Source of the DNA: Paenibacillus sp. FSL H8-0548
Lineage (GTDB): Bacteria; Bacillota; Bacilli; Paenibacillales; Paenibacillaceae
Assembly: GCF_038630985.1 (NCBI RefSeq)
Contig: NZ_CP152049.1
Location: 624,001 to 688,000, forward strand
Reading direction: 5' to 3'
DNA length: 64,000 nt
A program made the translations under genes and the position numbers. How positions within the stretch are numbered: the stretch's first letter is position 1; each line of letters begins with the position of its first letter. The notes under the pieces are model-generated. The model made no database searches. It saw nothing but the letters and a program-made list of their open reading frames with translations, and was not told where the DNA came from. This document shows positions 43,806 to 51,658 of this stretch, piece by piece.

Positions 43806-44843
43806 ATGAACAAGCTTAGAGTAGGAGTGATCGGCTGCGGGGCGATTGCGCAGCGCCGACATCTTCCGGAGTATTTGGCAAGGCAAGATGTTGAAATTGT
43901 CGCTGTCTGCGATTTTAGCGAGGAACGGGCAAACGAGGTGAAAGAACGATTTGGGGCAAAATATGCCTTAACAAGTACAGAGCAGCTGCTTGCGTTGGAT
44001 GAAGTGGATGCCGTGTCCGTTTGCACGCCGAATCAGTTTCACGCAGCGGTCTCCATTCAAGCGATGCAGGCAGGCAAGCATGTGCTGTGTGAGAAGCCAA
44101 TGGCGACAACGATTGGGGAAGCAAGGGCAATGGTTAAGGCAGCCGAGGATAATGGCGTTTTTTTGATGGTCGGCCATAACCAGCGGCTGATGCCCGTTCA
44201 TCAGAGAGCGAAAGAAATACTGCAGTCCGGAAAATTAGGTAAGGTATTGTCCTTTACGACCACCTTCGGGCATAGCGGGCCTGAAAATTGGAGCGTAGAC
44301 GGAGCCAAAAGTTGGTTTTTTAATAAAGATCAAGCGTTTGTTGGCGCAATGGGCGATCTTGGCGTGCATAAGGCGGATCTAATTGCTTGGCTGATTGATG
44401 ATCCGATTGCCGAAGTATCCGCCTTGGTAGGCACGCTGCATAAACAAATTCCGATTGACGATAACGCCATTTTTCTGTTGAAGACGAATAGTGGCTCCAT
44501 CGGCACGTTGACTGCAAGCTGGACCTATTATCCGAACGAAGTAAATAGTACCGTTCTTTATTGTGAGAAAGGGACGTTGAAAATTGGAGCCGACCCAGTG
44601 TACGGTATAATTGTGAATTATGCGGATGGCGTCAGGGAAAACATCGAAATCGGAAAAATGCAGACAAACGACAAGGGTGGACAGATGAATTCCGGCGTTA
44701 TCGATCATTTCGTCGAAGGCATTTTGTCAGGCGATGGTCACGAAATTAATGGAATGGAAGGCTTGCGCGCCTTGGAAGTCATTCTAGCTGGCGTCGAAGC
44801 GGCGCATTCTGGTCAGAGCCGGAAGGTGAATACGGCAAGCTAG
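43806..44843 (+). CDS. Gfo/Idh/MocA-family NAD(P)-dependent oxidoreductase
   Basis: A 345-residue dehydrogenase with an N-terminal Rossmann motif (VGVIGCGAIAQRRHLPEY) and the family signature CEKPMATTIGEARAMV, whose Lys is catalytic. The C-terminal domain has GDLGVHKADLIAWLI, with the His of the DxGxH-type motif. Members oxidise glucose, inositol or other sugars and their derivatives. ATG 43806 is preferred; TTG 43800 and GTG 43794 are possible. It is the last gene of the operon and precedes a very strong terminator. With two isomerases and a zinc dehydrogenase it suggests a pathway through 3-keto or inosose intermediates. Confidence 0.9.
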   Translation: MNKLRVGVIGCGAIAQRRHLPEYLARQDVEIVAVCDFSEERANEVKERFGAKYALTSTEQLLALDEVDAVSVCTPNQFHAAVSIQAMQAGKHVLCEKPMATTIGEARAMVKAAEDNGVFLMVGHNQRLMPVHQRAKEILQSGKLGKVLSFTTTFGHSGPENWSVDGAKSWFFNKDQAFVGAMGDLGVHKADLIAWLIDDPIAEVSALVGTLHKQIPIDDNAIFLLKTNSGSIGTLTASWTYYPNEVNSTVLYCEKGTLKIGADPVYGIIVNYADGVRENIEIGKMQTNDKGGQMNSGVIDHFVEGILSGDGHEINGMEGLRALEVILAGVEAAHSGQSRKVNTAS

Positions 44844-44909
44844 AGAAAGATAATCGTGTATTTAAATCTAGCACACACTCGTATGCTCTCCAATACGTTT
44901 GATAATTAT

Positions 44910-44958
44910 AAGAAAGCCGGCTGTCTCCACTCAGGGAGATTGCCGGCTTTCTTTATGT
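44910..44958 (+). terminator. Terminator of the second sugar operon (bidirectional)
   Basis: AAGAAAGCCGGC (44910-44921) pairs with GCCGGCTTTCTT (44942-44953), followed by TATG. It can also serve the convergent methyltransferase gene. Confidence 0.9.
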
Positions 44959-44994
44959 AGCAGATGTACTTATGTCTAGGTCGGTTTATTGAAA

Positions 44995-45909
44995 CTATCG
45001 CTTAACGACCAAGCAATAGTTTACATTATTAAATGCCGTTATTTTGTGTGCAGGCTGGTTGTCATTGTAGGCCTGAAACAGCTGCTCGGTAATTTCCGCA
45101 GGAGTCAAATGCTGATAGAGGAGCAGGTTGACCTCATCCTACATCTGCTCCAGCTCCGAATAGGAATAGCTCGCCTGCATAGGCACGCCCGCCCGTGCGG
45201 CCATCATCACCTGCTTATGCACCCGATCACCTGCTTGCGAAGTGAACGTCAGCTCATCAGGATAATCAAAGACGATGCTGTTGCCGTTTGGCACCAGCGA
45301 GGCAATTGTAGACAAGAAATGCTTAAACACATCTTTGGGCAAATAATAGCTGATTCCGAGCAAGCTGCTAAAGCTGATTAGCCTCGGGTCAAATGCAGGG
45401 CAGGCCAACACTCGGCTTTGCCAATCCGATTCTCTAAAGTCGACTGAAATGCAATGCAGATTTGACGGAGTGTCCATATGCAGGGCCGATATTCGTCTGC
45501 GTTTATCGGCTGCAGTAGCAGGATGATCGATTTCAAAGATTTGCAGCTTCGTTGCCCACTTCGGCTTACGGTAAGCGAAGGTGTCGTAGCCAGCGGCAAA
45601 AATAAGATATTGTCTAGCACCGAGCATGACGGCAACCGCAAGTGCCTGTTCAGCAAATGCAGCCCTGTCAAGCGGAGATGGAGACAGCTGATGATCAACG
45701 ATTTTTTGCAGAGCCTGCTCCTTTGAACCAACAAATTCTGGATGGAAGTACGCAATCGCCTGCGACATATTGATAGCAATATTTTCGTATTCTACATTGG
45801 TTAAAAGTTGTTTTGCTAGCGTATCATTAAAAATTTTGATTAGATTATGCTCGGCGTGATACGCTCTTGAGAACGCACTGACGAGAGCAGTTAAACTGTT
45901 ATTTTCCAT
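44995..45909 (-). pseudogene. LCMT/PPM1-type SAM-dependent methyltransferase with in-frame TAG
   Basis: The first 256 codons encode a class I methyltransferase of the leucine-carboxyl-methyltransferase-like family (ARQYLIFAAGYDTFAYR is the SAM-binding loop; LQIFEIDHPATAADKRRR follows). A TAG at 45139-45141 interrupts it after YSYSELEQM. The same frame continues with DEVNLLLYQHLTPAEITEQL... for 47 more codons to a TAG at 44995. Family members have a C-terminal helix and strand here, so the stop is premature and the gene is probably inactive or recently mutated. GAGGTG precedes the start. Confidence 0.75.
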
Positions 45910-46084
45910 TATCCATCACCTCATATCTGTTGTAACATTGAACTATTGGATGAAACAGTACTTGATTTTTATGTAATTTTATGGTGTAATATATCGCTGA
46001 AATTTATAAAATTCACAATATCGCCACATTTAGGGGCGAGTTTTTTGTATTATCCGATATGACGATAGGAGCTCTCCCATCCCA

Positions 46085-46140
46085 TTGACAATCTTGGTTT
46101 ATAACTATAGACTAATGTTATTGGTTTATGATCATAAACC
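46085..46140 (+). promoter_or_regulatory. Promoter and palindromic operator of the BlaI/BlaR1-like pair
   Basis: TTGACA (46085-46090) is followed at 17 bases by TAGACT (46108-46113). A perfect 18-bp palindrome, GGTTTATGATCATAAACC, occupies 46123-46140, and a related half-preserved copy (GGTTTATAACTATAGAC) overlaps the -10. BlaI-type repressors bind such dyads, and two sites flank the start point here. Confidence 0.65.
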
Positions 46141-46157
46141 GTCAATGGGAGGTCAAT

Positions 46158-46520
46158 ATGAACAATTTGAAGCTTTGTGAAAGCGATTATCGCTTTATGC
46201 TGGTCGTGTGGGAGAACGAGCCGGTAGCATCGGGGCAGTTGGTAACTCTATGCTTAGAAAAGCTCGGTTGGAAGAAGCCTACCACCTATACGGTGCTTCG
46301 GAAAATGATTGAAAAAGGTCTTCTGAAAAACGAGGATACCATAGTGAGCTCCATTATTCCCAAAGGGCAAGTACAAGCCTATGAGAGCGAGTACTTTATT
46401 GAGCGGACCTTCGAGGGCTCGCTGCCGCAGTTTCTCGTTTCGTTTTTCGGAAATAAAACTCTTTCCAAGAAGGAAGCCGATGAGCTAAAGCGTTTGATTG
46501 ACGCACACAAGGAGGAATGA
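46158..46520 (+). CDS. BlaI/MecI/CopY-family repressor
   Basis: A 120-residue winged-helix repressor with LCESDYRFMLVVWENEPVASGQLVTLCLEKLGWKKPTTYTVLRKMIEKGLLKNE, followed by a short dimerisation region. GGGAGG precedes ATG 46158; the ATG at 46128 lies within the operator palindrome and is unlikely. The sensor protease gene overlaps or abuts its stop codon, as in blaI-blaR1 and mecI-mecR1. BlaI-type proteins are inactivated by cleavage once the partner protease has been triggered. No beta-lactamase gene is adjacent, so the target is not evident. Confidence 0.9.
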   Translation: MNNLKLCESDYRFMLVVWENEPVASGQLVTLCLEKLGWKKPTTYTVLRKMIEKGLLKNEDTIVSSIIPKGQVQAYESEYFIERTFEGSLPQFLVSFFGNKTLSKKEADELKRLIDAHKEE

Positions 46521-46522
46521 GA

Positions 46523-48484
46523 ATGGAAACGCTGTTTTTAAAGGTACTTAACATGAGCATCACGGCGACTTATGTTATCCTTGCAGTGCTCCTCATCCGC
46601 TTGCTGCTCAAGAGAGCGCCGAAGAAATACTCCTATTTGTTGTGGACTGTCGTTTTGTTCCGTTTAGTCTGTCCGGTGTCTTTTTCCTCGGAGCTTAGCA
46701 TCTTTAATATTAACCCCTTTGATATGACATCAGCGCAAAAGAGCAGTGACGTGGCACTGAGCTATGTCCCTGCCGATGTTGGTTATATGGAGTTTCCGAG
46801 GGTGACGGTGGGCATCCCGACCTTGAACACCTTAGTCAGCGACAGTCTGCCCGCAGCTGCTCCGGCGGCCAGCGTTAATCCTCTGCAAATATGGATAGGG
46901 CTTGGAACAATGATATGGTGTCTAGGAGTCGCGGTACTGCTGATTTACAGCATGGTCGCCTACATCGGCCTGAGGCGGCGCATAGCGACAGCAGTTCGGC
47001 TCGATAACGATATCTTTGAGTCGGACAACATTCGTTCGCCATTCGTGCTGGGCTTTATAAAACCCCGAATATACATACCCTTTGGCTTAGGTGAGCAGGA
47101 GCGCAAGTATATTTTGCAGCATGAGGCGTACCATTTGAAAAAGAAGGATCACCTGATCAAGCCGATCGCATTTCTAGTTCTTTCCTTTCACTGGTTTAAT
47201 CCGCTTGCTTGGCTTGCCTTTATATCGATGGCCAAAGACATGGAGATGAGCTGCGATGAGAAGGTGTTGTCGGAAATCGGTACGGTCAATCGGAAGGAAT
47301 ACTGCACGTCGCTGCTCTCCTTTGCGGCAAACCGCCGCTTTCCGTCAGCAGGACCGCTTGCCTTTGGCGAGACGAGTGTCCGAGAGCGGGTGATGAATAT
47401 TTTGCGCTTTAAGGCGCCAAAAAGATGGGTTGCAGTCCTCTCAGCTATTGCCTGTATGGCAGTTGCAGCCGCTTGTGCTACAAATCCAACTGTGAATGAG
47501 GCGCCGAAGCCGAAGGCGGCAGAGGGGCTGTACGGAAGCTATAGCTTTGAGAAGCAGGTTTACATGAATCCACTTAGTTCTTTGTACGTCTCTGAAGGAT
47601 ATAAGGAATATTATACATTTACTGAGAATTTGCTCATCATAACCGACGAAGCCGGCAATCAGCGAAAAATAGCGATCGATTATGATCGGACAACTGTGGA
47701 CGAGCAGGAATTTAAGCAAGGCTTCATGATGGAGAATATGGGCGTTCCGGATATTGCCTCGTACAAAGAGCGCTATCAGTACGTATTGACCAGTCCGTCA
47801 GCATCTCCTGTCTATCGGCTCTATCAGCTGGATGGCGAGATATGGCTGGCGAAAATACACAAAGACACCGCCAATATCCTAAAGAGTGAATATTTCTGGA
47901 GCATCTTTAAAATAAATAAGCTTGAGGGGGAAATGCCGAGGAAAGCGACTATAGCTGGAGCTCAGGGCAATGTCGATGCTTTTCTAGCGCTGCAAAAGAA
48001 CTTCGATGCGGGCTATGACGCGGACACAGTCTACAACATCACACCGGAATATATAAAAGAAAACTCAGAATATATGATTTTTAAATATGACACTTCTGCT
48101 GCTTCATTCCTGTTATATGAGGGGGAAGTATATCCGCTCGGTGAGTGGTTCGGCGGCTTTGGCGTGACCAGCATGGCTCTCGCTGATCTTGACAGCGATG
48201 GAAGGTCGGAATTGTATTTTACCTATTCATGGGGCTCCGGGCTTCATCGCTCTCATGTCGCTTATTTTAGCCCGGCAGCAAAACAAATCGTACCCCTTGA
48301 TTATACGCATATGAACGGAGATATGCTCCTCACTGATAACCATGATGGCAGCTTGTCCCTGTTTGCAGCAGCCATATCCAGCCAAAGCGGATTTGTTAAT
48401 TTCGAAATTGCGGGAACTGATTTTATTTTGGATATCGTTTATGCAGATGGGCATATCTCATTAAATCCTGTTAAGCAAGAGTAA
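46523..48484 (+). CDS. BlaR1-like M56-family membrane metalloprotease with unusual sensor domain
   Basis: A 653-residue membrane protein. The first 320 residues form the M56 peptidase with four predicted membrane helices and the zinc motif HEAYH (His200, Glu201, His204). Its task is to start inactivation of the paired repressor. The extracellular C-terminal part (about 325-653) does not show the SxxK, SxN and KTG motifs of the penicillin-binding sensor of BlaR1. It ends in a region with MALADLDSDGRSELYFTYSWGSG that resembles an FG-GAP/VCBS repeat. AAGGAGG lies 8 bases before ATG 46523. Confidence 0.85.
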   Translation: METLFLKVLNMSITATYVILAVLLIRLLLKRAPKKYSYLLWTVVLFRLVCPVSFSSELSIFNINPFDMTSAQKSSDVALSYVPADVGYMEFPRVTVGIPTLNTLVSDSLPAAAPAASVNPLQIWIGLGTMIWCLGVAVLLIYSMVAYIGLRRRIATAVRLDNDIFESDNIRSPFVLGFIKPRIYIPFGLGEQERKYILQHEAYHLKKKDHLIKPIAFLVLSFHWFNPLAWLAFISMAKDMEMSCDEKVLSEIGTVNRKEYCTSLLSFAANRRFPSAGPLAFGETSVRERVMNILRFKAPKRWVAVLSAIACMAVAAACATNPTVNEAPKPKAAEGLYGSYSFEKQVYMNPLSSLYVSEGYKEYYTFTENLLIITDEAGNQRKIAIDYDRTTVDEQEFKQGFMMENMGVPDIASYKERYQYVLTSPSASPVYRLYQLDGEIWLAKIHKDTANILKSEYFWSIFKINKLEGEMPRKATIAGAQGNVDAFLALQKNFDAGYDADTVYNITPEYIKENSEYMIFKYDTSAASFLLYEGEVYPLGEWFGGFGVTSMALADLDSDGRSELYFTYSWGSGLHRSHVAYFSPAAKQIVPLDYTHMNGDMLLTDNHDGSLSLFAAAISSQSGFVNFEIAGTDFILDIVYADGHISLNPVKQE

Positions 48485-48510
48485 CTGAATGGAATCAAGT
48501 TCTAGTATAT

Positions 48511-49056
48511 TTAGCACTCAGCGGCTTGCATCAGCTCATAAATTTTGCGAGCCGTATTTACGTTCCTGACGGTCACTCGTTGGTAGAGCTTGGTGCCGAT
48601 AATTTTGTTCATGCCGCTTTTACCAGCGTGTTCTTTGTCGTAAGACCAAAGAATAGCGCCTTTAACGTAAATGACATTGTCGACCTCGGGTTTAATGATC
48701 AGCTTCTCAAGCACAGACTCCTCATTGACATCATCCCATAAATAAAGCACATCACTTTTCATGCTTTTGTCATTCATCCAGTGATCGGGGATGTTATCCA
48801 TGATAGTCTTAATTTCTTCCAGCGTACGGATCATTACTTTGATAGTAAGACCAAAATCGTTATGGATGGCCTCCTCCAGCATCGCAGACAGCTCTGTCGC
48901 AGAATGAACGCTGTCTGTAAAAATAATATTTCCGGTATTGATGTAGGTAACAACATTTGTTAAGCCAAGCCCTGCAAAAGTCCCCTTGAGCAGCTTCATG
49001 TCTATCTTATTATTGCCGCCAACATTAATGCCTCTCAATAATGCCACAAAAACCAT
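48511..49056 (-). CDS. DUF1697-family protein
   Basis: A 181-residue soluble protein with the family opening FVALLRGINVGGNNKIDMKLLKGTFAGLGLTNVVTYINTGNIIF and the late KIIGTKLYQRVTVRNVNTARKI. DUF1697 proteins are widespread in Bacillota and actinobacteria and have no established biochemical function. It is convergent with the BlaR1-like gene, 26 bases away, and stands alone. A GGGGG stretch lies just before the ATG. Confidence 0.9.
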   Translation of the reverse strand: MVFVALLRGINVGGNNKIDMKLLKGTFAGLGLTNVVTYINTGNIIFTDSVHSATELSAMLEEAIHNDFGLTIKVMIRTLEEIKTIMDNIPDHWMNDKSMKSDVLYLWDDVNEESVLEKLIIKPEVDNVIYVKGAILWSYDKEHAGKSGMNKIIGTKLYQRVTVRNVNTARKIYELMQAAEC

Positions 49057-49167
49057 CGTTATTCCCCCGTAATCTTAAAATAAACTCAAAATCTTTGGGA
49101 TAATTATACAGCGAAAAGAGAGCGTAAACAATAAATCAGAAAACCGTATCGTATTAAAATGTTTTAT

Positions 49168-49187
49168 ATATTCCTGTACAGGAATAT
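49168..49187. promoter_or_regulatory. Perfect 20-bp palindrome, candidate operator of the ArsR-type regulator
   Basis: ATATTCCTGTACAGGAATAT is fully self-complementary. It lies about 110 bases before the ArsR-type gene and 110 bases from the start of the divergent DUF1697 gene. ArsR-type repressors bind dyads of this kind near their own promoter. Confidence 0.6.
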
Positions 49188-49299
49188 TCCTTATGTGGTA
49201 TATTCATATCAACAAAAGGAAATACAAGGAGGGAAGGAATACGGAGTCTCTAAAGCGATGTTTGTTTCTGGAGGCGGACGAATTAATTAAATAAAGTGA

Positions 49300-49644
49300 A
49301 TGGATGACTTTCTAATGAATGCTAACGTTATGAGTGCCTTAGCTGAGCCTAAACGCTTGCAGATTGTTGAACTATTGCGCGAGAGTCCTCTAACGGTTGG
49401 GGAGATCGCCGAACGGCTCGAGCTGCGTCAGCCTCAAGCGTCCAAGCATTTGCGCGTCCTTAGCGAGGCCGGCATTGTTGAGGTGCAAGCAGTTGCCAAC
49501 CGTCGCATTTACAAGCTGCGCCCCGATCCGTTTAAGGAATTAGACGCTTGGCTGGAATCGTACCGGCGTATGTGGGAGCAGCGATACGATCGACTGGATG
49601 ACTATTTACAGGAGCTGCAAAGCAAGGACAAAGGAAAGCAATAG
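49300..49644 (+). CDS. ArsR-family winged-helix repressor
   Basis: A 114-residue repressor with MSALAEPKRLQIVELLRESPLTVGEIAERLELRQPQASKHLRVLSEAGIVEVQAVANRRIYKLR. No Cys or His cluster for metal binding is seen, so it is probably not a metal sensor. Adjacent SRPBCC genes are typical of this subgroup (SdpR/YdfF-like regulators). The ATG has no clear ribosome binding site; an internal ATG six codons later is an alternative. The SRPBCC gene follows after 57 bases. Confidence 0.85.
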   Translation: MDDFLMNANVMSALAEPKRLQIVELLRESPLTVGEIAERLELRQPQASKHLRVLSEAGIVEVQAVANRRIYKLRPDPFKELDAWLESYRRMWEQRYDRLDDYLQELQSKDKGKQ

Positions 49645-49701
49645 TAGAAATAGGCCGTAAACCAACTGATCACGCAAACAATTTTGAGGAGGATGTATGA
49701 C

Positions 49702-50235
49702 ATGACTAATTCTAATCAGGCCAATCAAATGGTAACCAAGGTTGAAGGAAGCACGCTTATATTGGAGCGTGTTTTCCAAGCACCACGCGAGCTTGTATTT
49801 AAGGCTTTTTCGGAGGCAGAGCATTTGAAGCATTGGTGGGGGCCGAAAGGCTGGACCCTCCCCGTATGCAACGTTGATTTCCGTCCAGGTGGTACATGGC
49901 ATTATTGTATGAAGTGTGAGGATAAAAATCAGGGTGATTTTTACGGCATGGAGTCGTGGGGTAAGGCGTTATATCAGGAAATTACGTCGCCTAAGCAGAT
50001 CGTCTTTACGGATGGCTTCTCGGATGCGGAGGGCAATATTGCGGAAAATATGCCAGTGACGCTGGTCACACTCGATTTTGTTGATGTGGATGGTAAGACG
50101 AAGCTGATTAACACCGGAAAATATGCATCACCAGAGGCGCTGCAAACGGTGCTCGATATGGGGATGATTCAAGGCATGTCCGAAACGCTGGATAATCTGG
50201 ATATGCATCTGGATAATTTACAGAAGAACAGCTAA
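49702..50235 (+). CDS. SRPBCC (AHSA1-type) ligand-binding protein
   Basis: A 177-residue protein of the START/Bet v 1-like superfamily with the AHSA1 pattern LERVFQAPRELVFKAFSEAEHLKHWWGPKGWTLPVCNVDFRPGGTWHYCM. These proteins bind small hydrophobic ligands in a deep cavity and are often encoded next to an ArsR-type repressor, as here. GAGGAGG (49686-49692) fits ATG 49702 best. The ligand and the biological role are unknown. Confidence 0.9.
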   Translation: MTNSNQANQMVTKVEGSTLILERVFQAPRELVFKAFSEAEHLKHWWGPKGWTLPVCNVDFRPGGTWHYCMKCEDKNQGDFYGMESWGKALYQEITSPKQIVFTDGFSDAEGNIAENMPVTLVTLDFVDVDGKTKLINTGKYASPEALQTVLDMGMIQGMSETLDNLDMHLDNLQKNS

Positions 50236-50318
50236 AGCATCCAAAATTAAAGGTACAGCTTCATTAGGAATGGATGCATTGAAGCAGCACGTTCTATGTC
50301 ACGGAACTCCTTCACTCA

Positions 50319-50362
50319 AACAGCCATTATCCTGCACTTTCACAGGATAACGGCTGTTTTTT
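50319..50362 (+). terminator. Terminator of the ArsR-SRPBCC operon
   Basis: AACAGCCATTATCCTG (50319-50334) pairs with CAGGATAACGGCTGTT (50343-50358) with one mismatch, followed by TTTTC. Confidence 0.9.
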
Positions 50363-50512
50363 CACGTTTGTAGGTGACTAGGGGAAGGGGAATCGAGAGT
50401 AGCAATCTTCTGGATTTGTTTGTCGATGGTCGTAACACCTCTGAATCGTATAAGCAAAAACGCAGAATTATCCATGGGAAATCGATGTGCGTTTCGATAT
50501 AATCATAACCAG

Positions 50513-50527
50513 TGAGAATGAATCTCA
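50513..50527 (+). promoter_or_regulatory. Fur-box-like site upstream of the siderophore-binding protein gene
   Basis: TGAGAATGAATCTCA is a 7-1-7 dyad close to the Bacillus Fur consensus TGATAATNATTATCA. A TATAAT at 50498-50503 lies just upstream, so a bound repressor would cover the transcription start. Confidence 0.7.
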
Positions 50528-50556
50528 CTACTATGAGAAGATGAAGGGGAATCAGC

Positions 50557-51531
50557 ATGAGCACAAGGTTGAAAAATAGAGGACTAGTCATAAGTATTTG
50601 CATGTTGTTGTGTATGCTCGCCATCGCAGGCTGCGGCAATAATACAACGAAAGAGGAACAAGGCACAGAGACGGCAGCTCCGCAAACAAAATCGTTTGAA
50701 GATTCCATAGGCGTCAAAGAAATACCGATCAATCCGAAACGGATCTTCTCGATAAGTGCGACCACTCAGCTTCTTGCGCTTGGCATTACACCAGTAGGCG
50801 GGCTGAGTTATGAGATTGAACAGGATTATTATTTGCAAAGCTATGCGGATCAGATCAAGCTCGCTGGAGATTACCCTCCTGACTTTGAAGCTATTATCGA
50901 TTTACAGCCTGATCTTATCATCGCATCATCCTTTGTAGATGCTGAGGTGACAGAGAAGCTGGAGAAAATCGCTCCGGTCGTTATGTATCCTTGGGGTTCG
51001 AATCTGTATGATCAACTCCGATTTATTGCAGATATTGTAGATAAGAAAACGGAAGCGGAAGCATGGATCAAGAAGCACGAAGAAAAAGTAGCGATCGACA
51101 AGGAAGAAATCAGTAAATATGTTAAGCCTGATGAAACGGTAGCCGCAATCGAAATTTTCAAGCAAACCTTTCAGGTTGCAGGCAATCGTAATATGGGCTA
51201 TGTGCTCCATGATTTATTAGGATTGAAGAGACTGCCGGAAATCCAGAAGCAAATCGATGAGAAAGACGGCTTTATGGTCTATACGGAAGGGATGTCGTTT
51301 GAGAAGCTTCCCGAATTTAATGCAGATTACTTAATCGTGAAGGTGAATGATACACAGGCAGGCTCCGTAGAGTATTTTGAGCAAATGCAGCAATCAGAAA
51401 TATGGAAAAGTTTGCCCGCGGTCAAAAATGGAAAGGTATTTGTTGTCCCTCACGACAAATGGTGGTCGTACACCTTGTTTTCTACTGATGCACTGCTTGA
51501 TGAAGCGGTAGCCTTATTTGAAAACCAATAA
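50557..51531 (+). CDS. Ferric-siderophore-binding lipoprotein (FecB/FhuD-like)
   Basis: A 324-residue iron-complex-binding lipoprotein with lipobox IAGC (lipidated Cys26) and the helical-backbone type III binding fold. Motifs are KRIFSISATTQLLALGITPVGG, IIDLQPDLIIASSF and QVAGNRNMGYVLHDLLGL. No FecCD permease or ATPase gene is adjacent, so it must share a transporter encoded elsewhere. A Fur-box-like site sits 30 bases upstream, predicting induction under iron starvation. The downstream gene encodes a regulator with a related binding domain. Confidence 0.9.
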   Translation: MSTRLKNRGLVISICMLLCMLAIAGCGNNTTKEEQGTETAAPQTKSFEDSIGVKEIPINPKRIFSISATTQLLALGITPVGGLSYEIEQDYYLQSYADQIKLAGDYPPDFEAIIDLQPDLIIASSFVDAEVTEKLEKIAPVVMYPWGSNLYDQLRFIADIVDKKTEAEAWIKKHEEKVAIDKEEISKYVKPDETVAAIEIFKQTFQVAGNRNMGYVLHDLLGLKRLPEIQKQIDEKDGFMVYTEGMSFEKLPEFNADYLIVKVNDTQAGSVEYFEQMQQSEIWKSLPAVKNGKVFVVPHDKWWSYTLFSTDALLDEAVALFENQ

Positions 51532-51552
51532 GCATACTAGTAGGATAGATCT

Positions 51553-51582
51553 AAGGCCCTTTGCTTGCAGAGGGTCTTTTCG
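51553..51582 (+). terminator. Terminator of the siderophore-binding protein gene
   Basis: AAGGCCCT pairs with AGGGTCTT with one wobble, followed by TTC. Confidence 0.7.
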
Positions 51583-51619
51583 ACGATTGAGAAGTATAAT
51601 ACAATGAACCTACTAACAG

Positions 51620-51634
51620 TGATAATTATGATCA
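51620..51634 (+). promoter_or_regulatory. Fur-box-like site upstream of the AraC/binding-protein fusion gene
   Basis: TGATAATTATGATCA matches the 7-1-7 Fur consensus at 13 of 15 positions and lies 25 bases before the start codon. Confidence 0.7.
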
Positions 51635-51658
51635 TTGATTTGAAGGGGGACTAGGCTG

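Noticed and set aside
45139..45141. Possible pyrrolysine or other recoding at the TAG in the methyltransferase gene
   Set aside because: No recoding element is visible, no pyl genes are known in this window, and a simple nonsense mutation explains the data.
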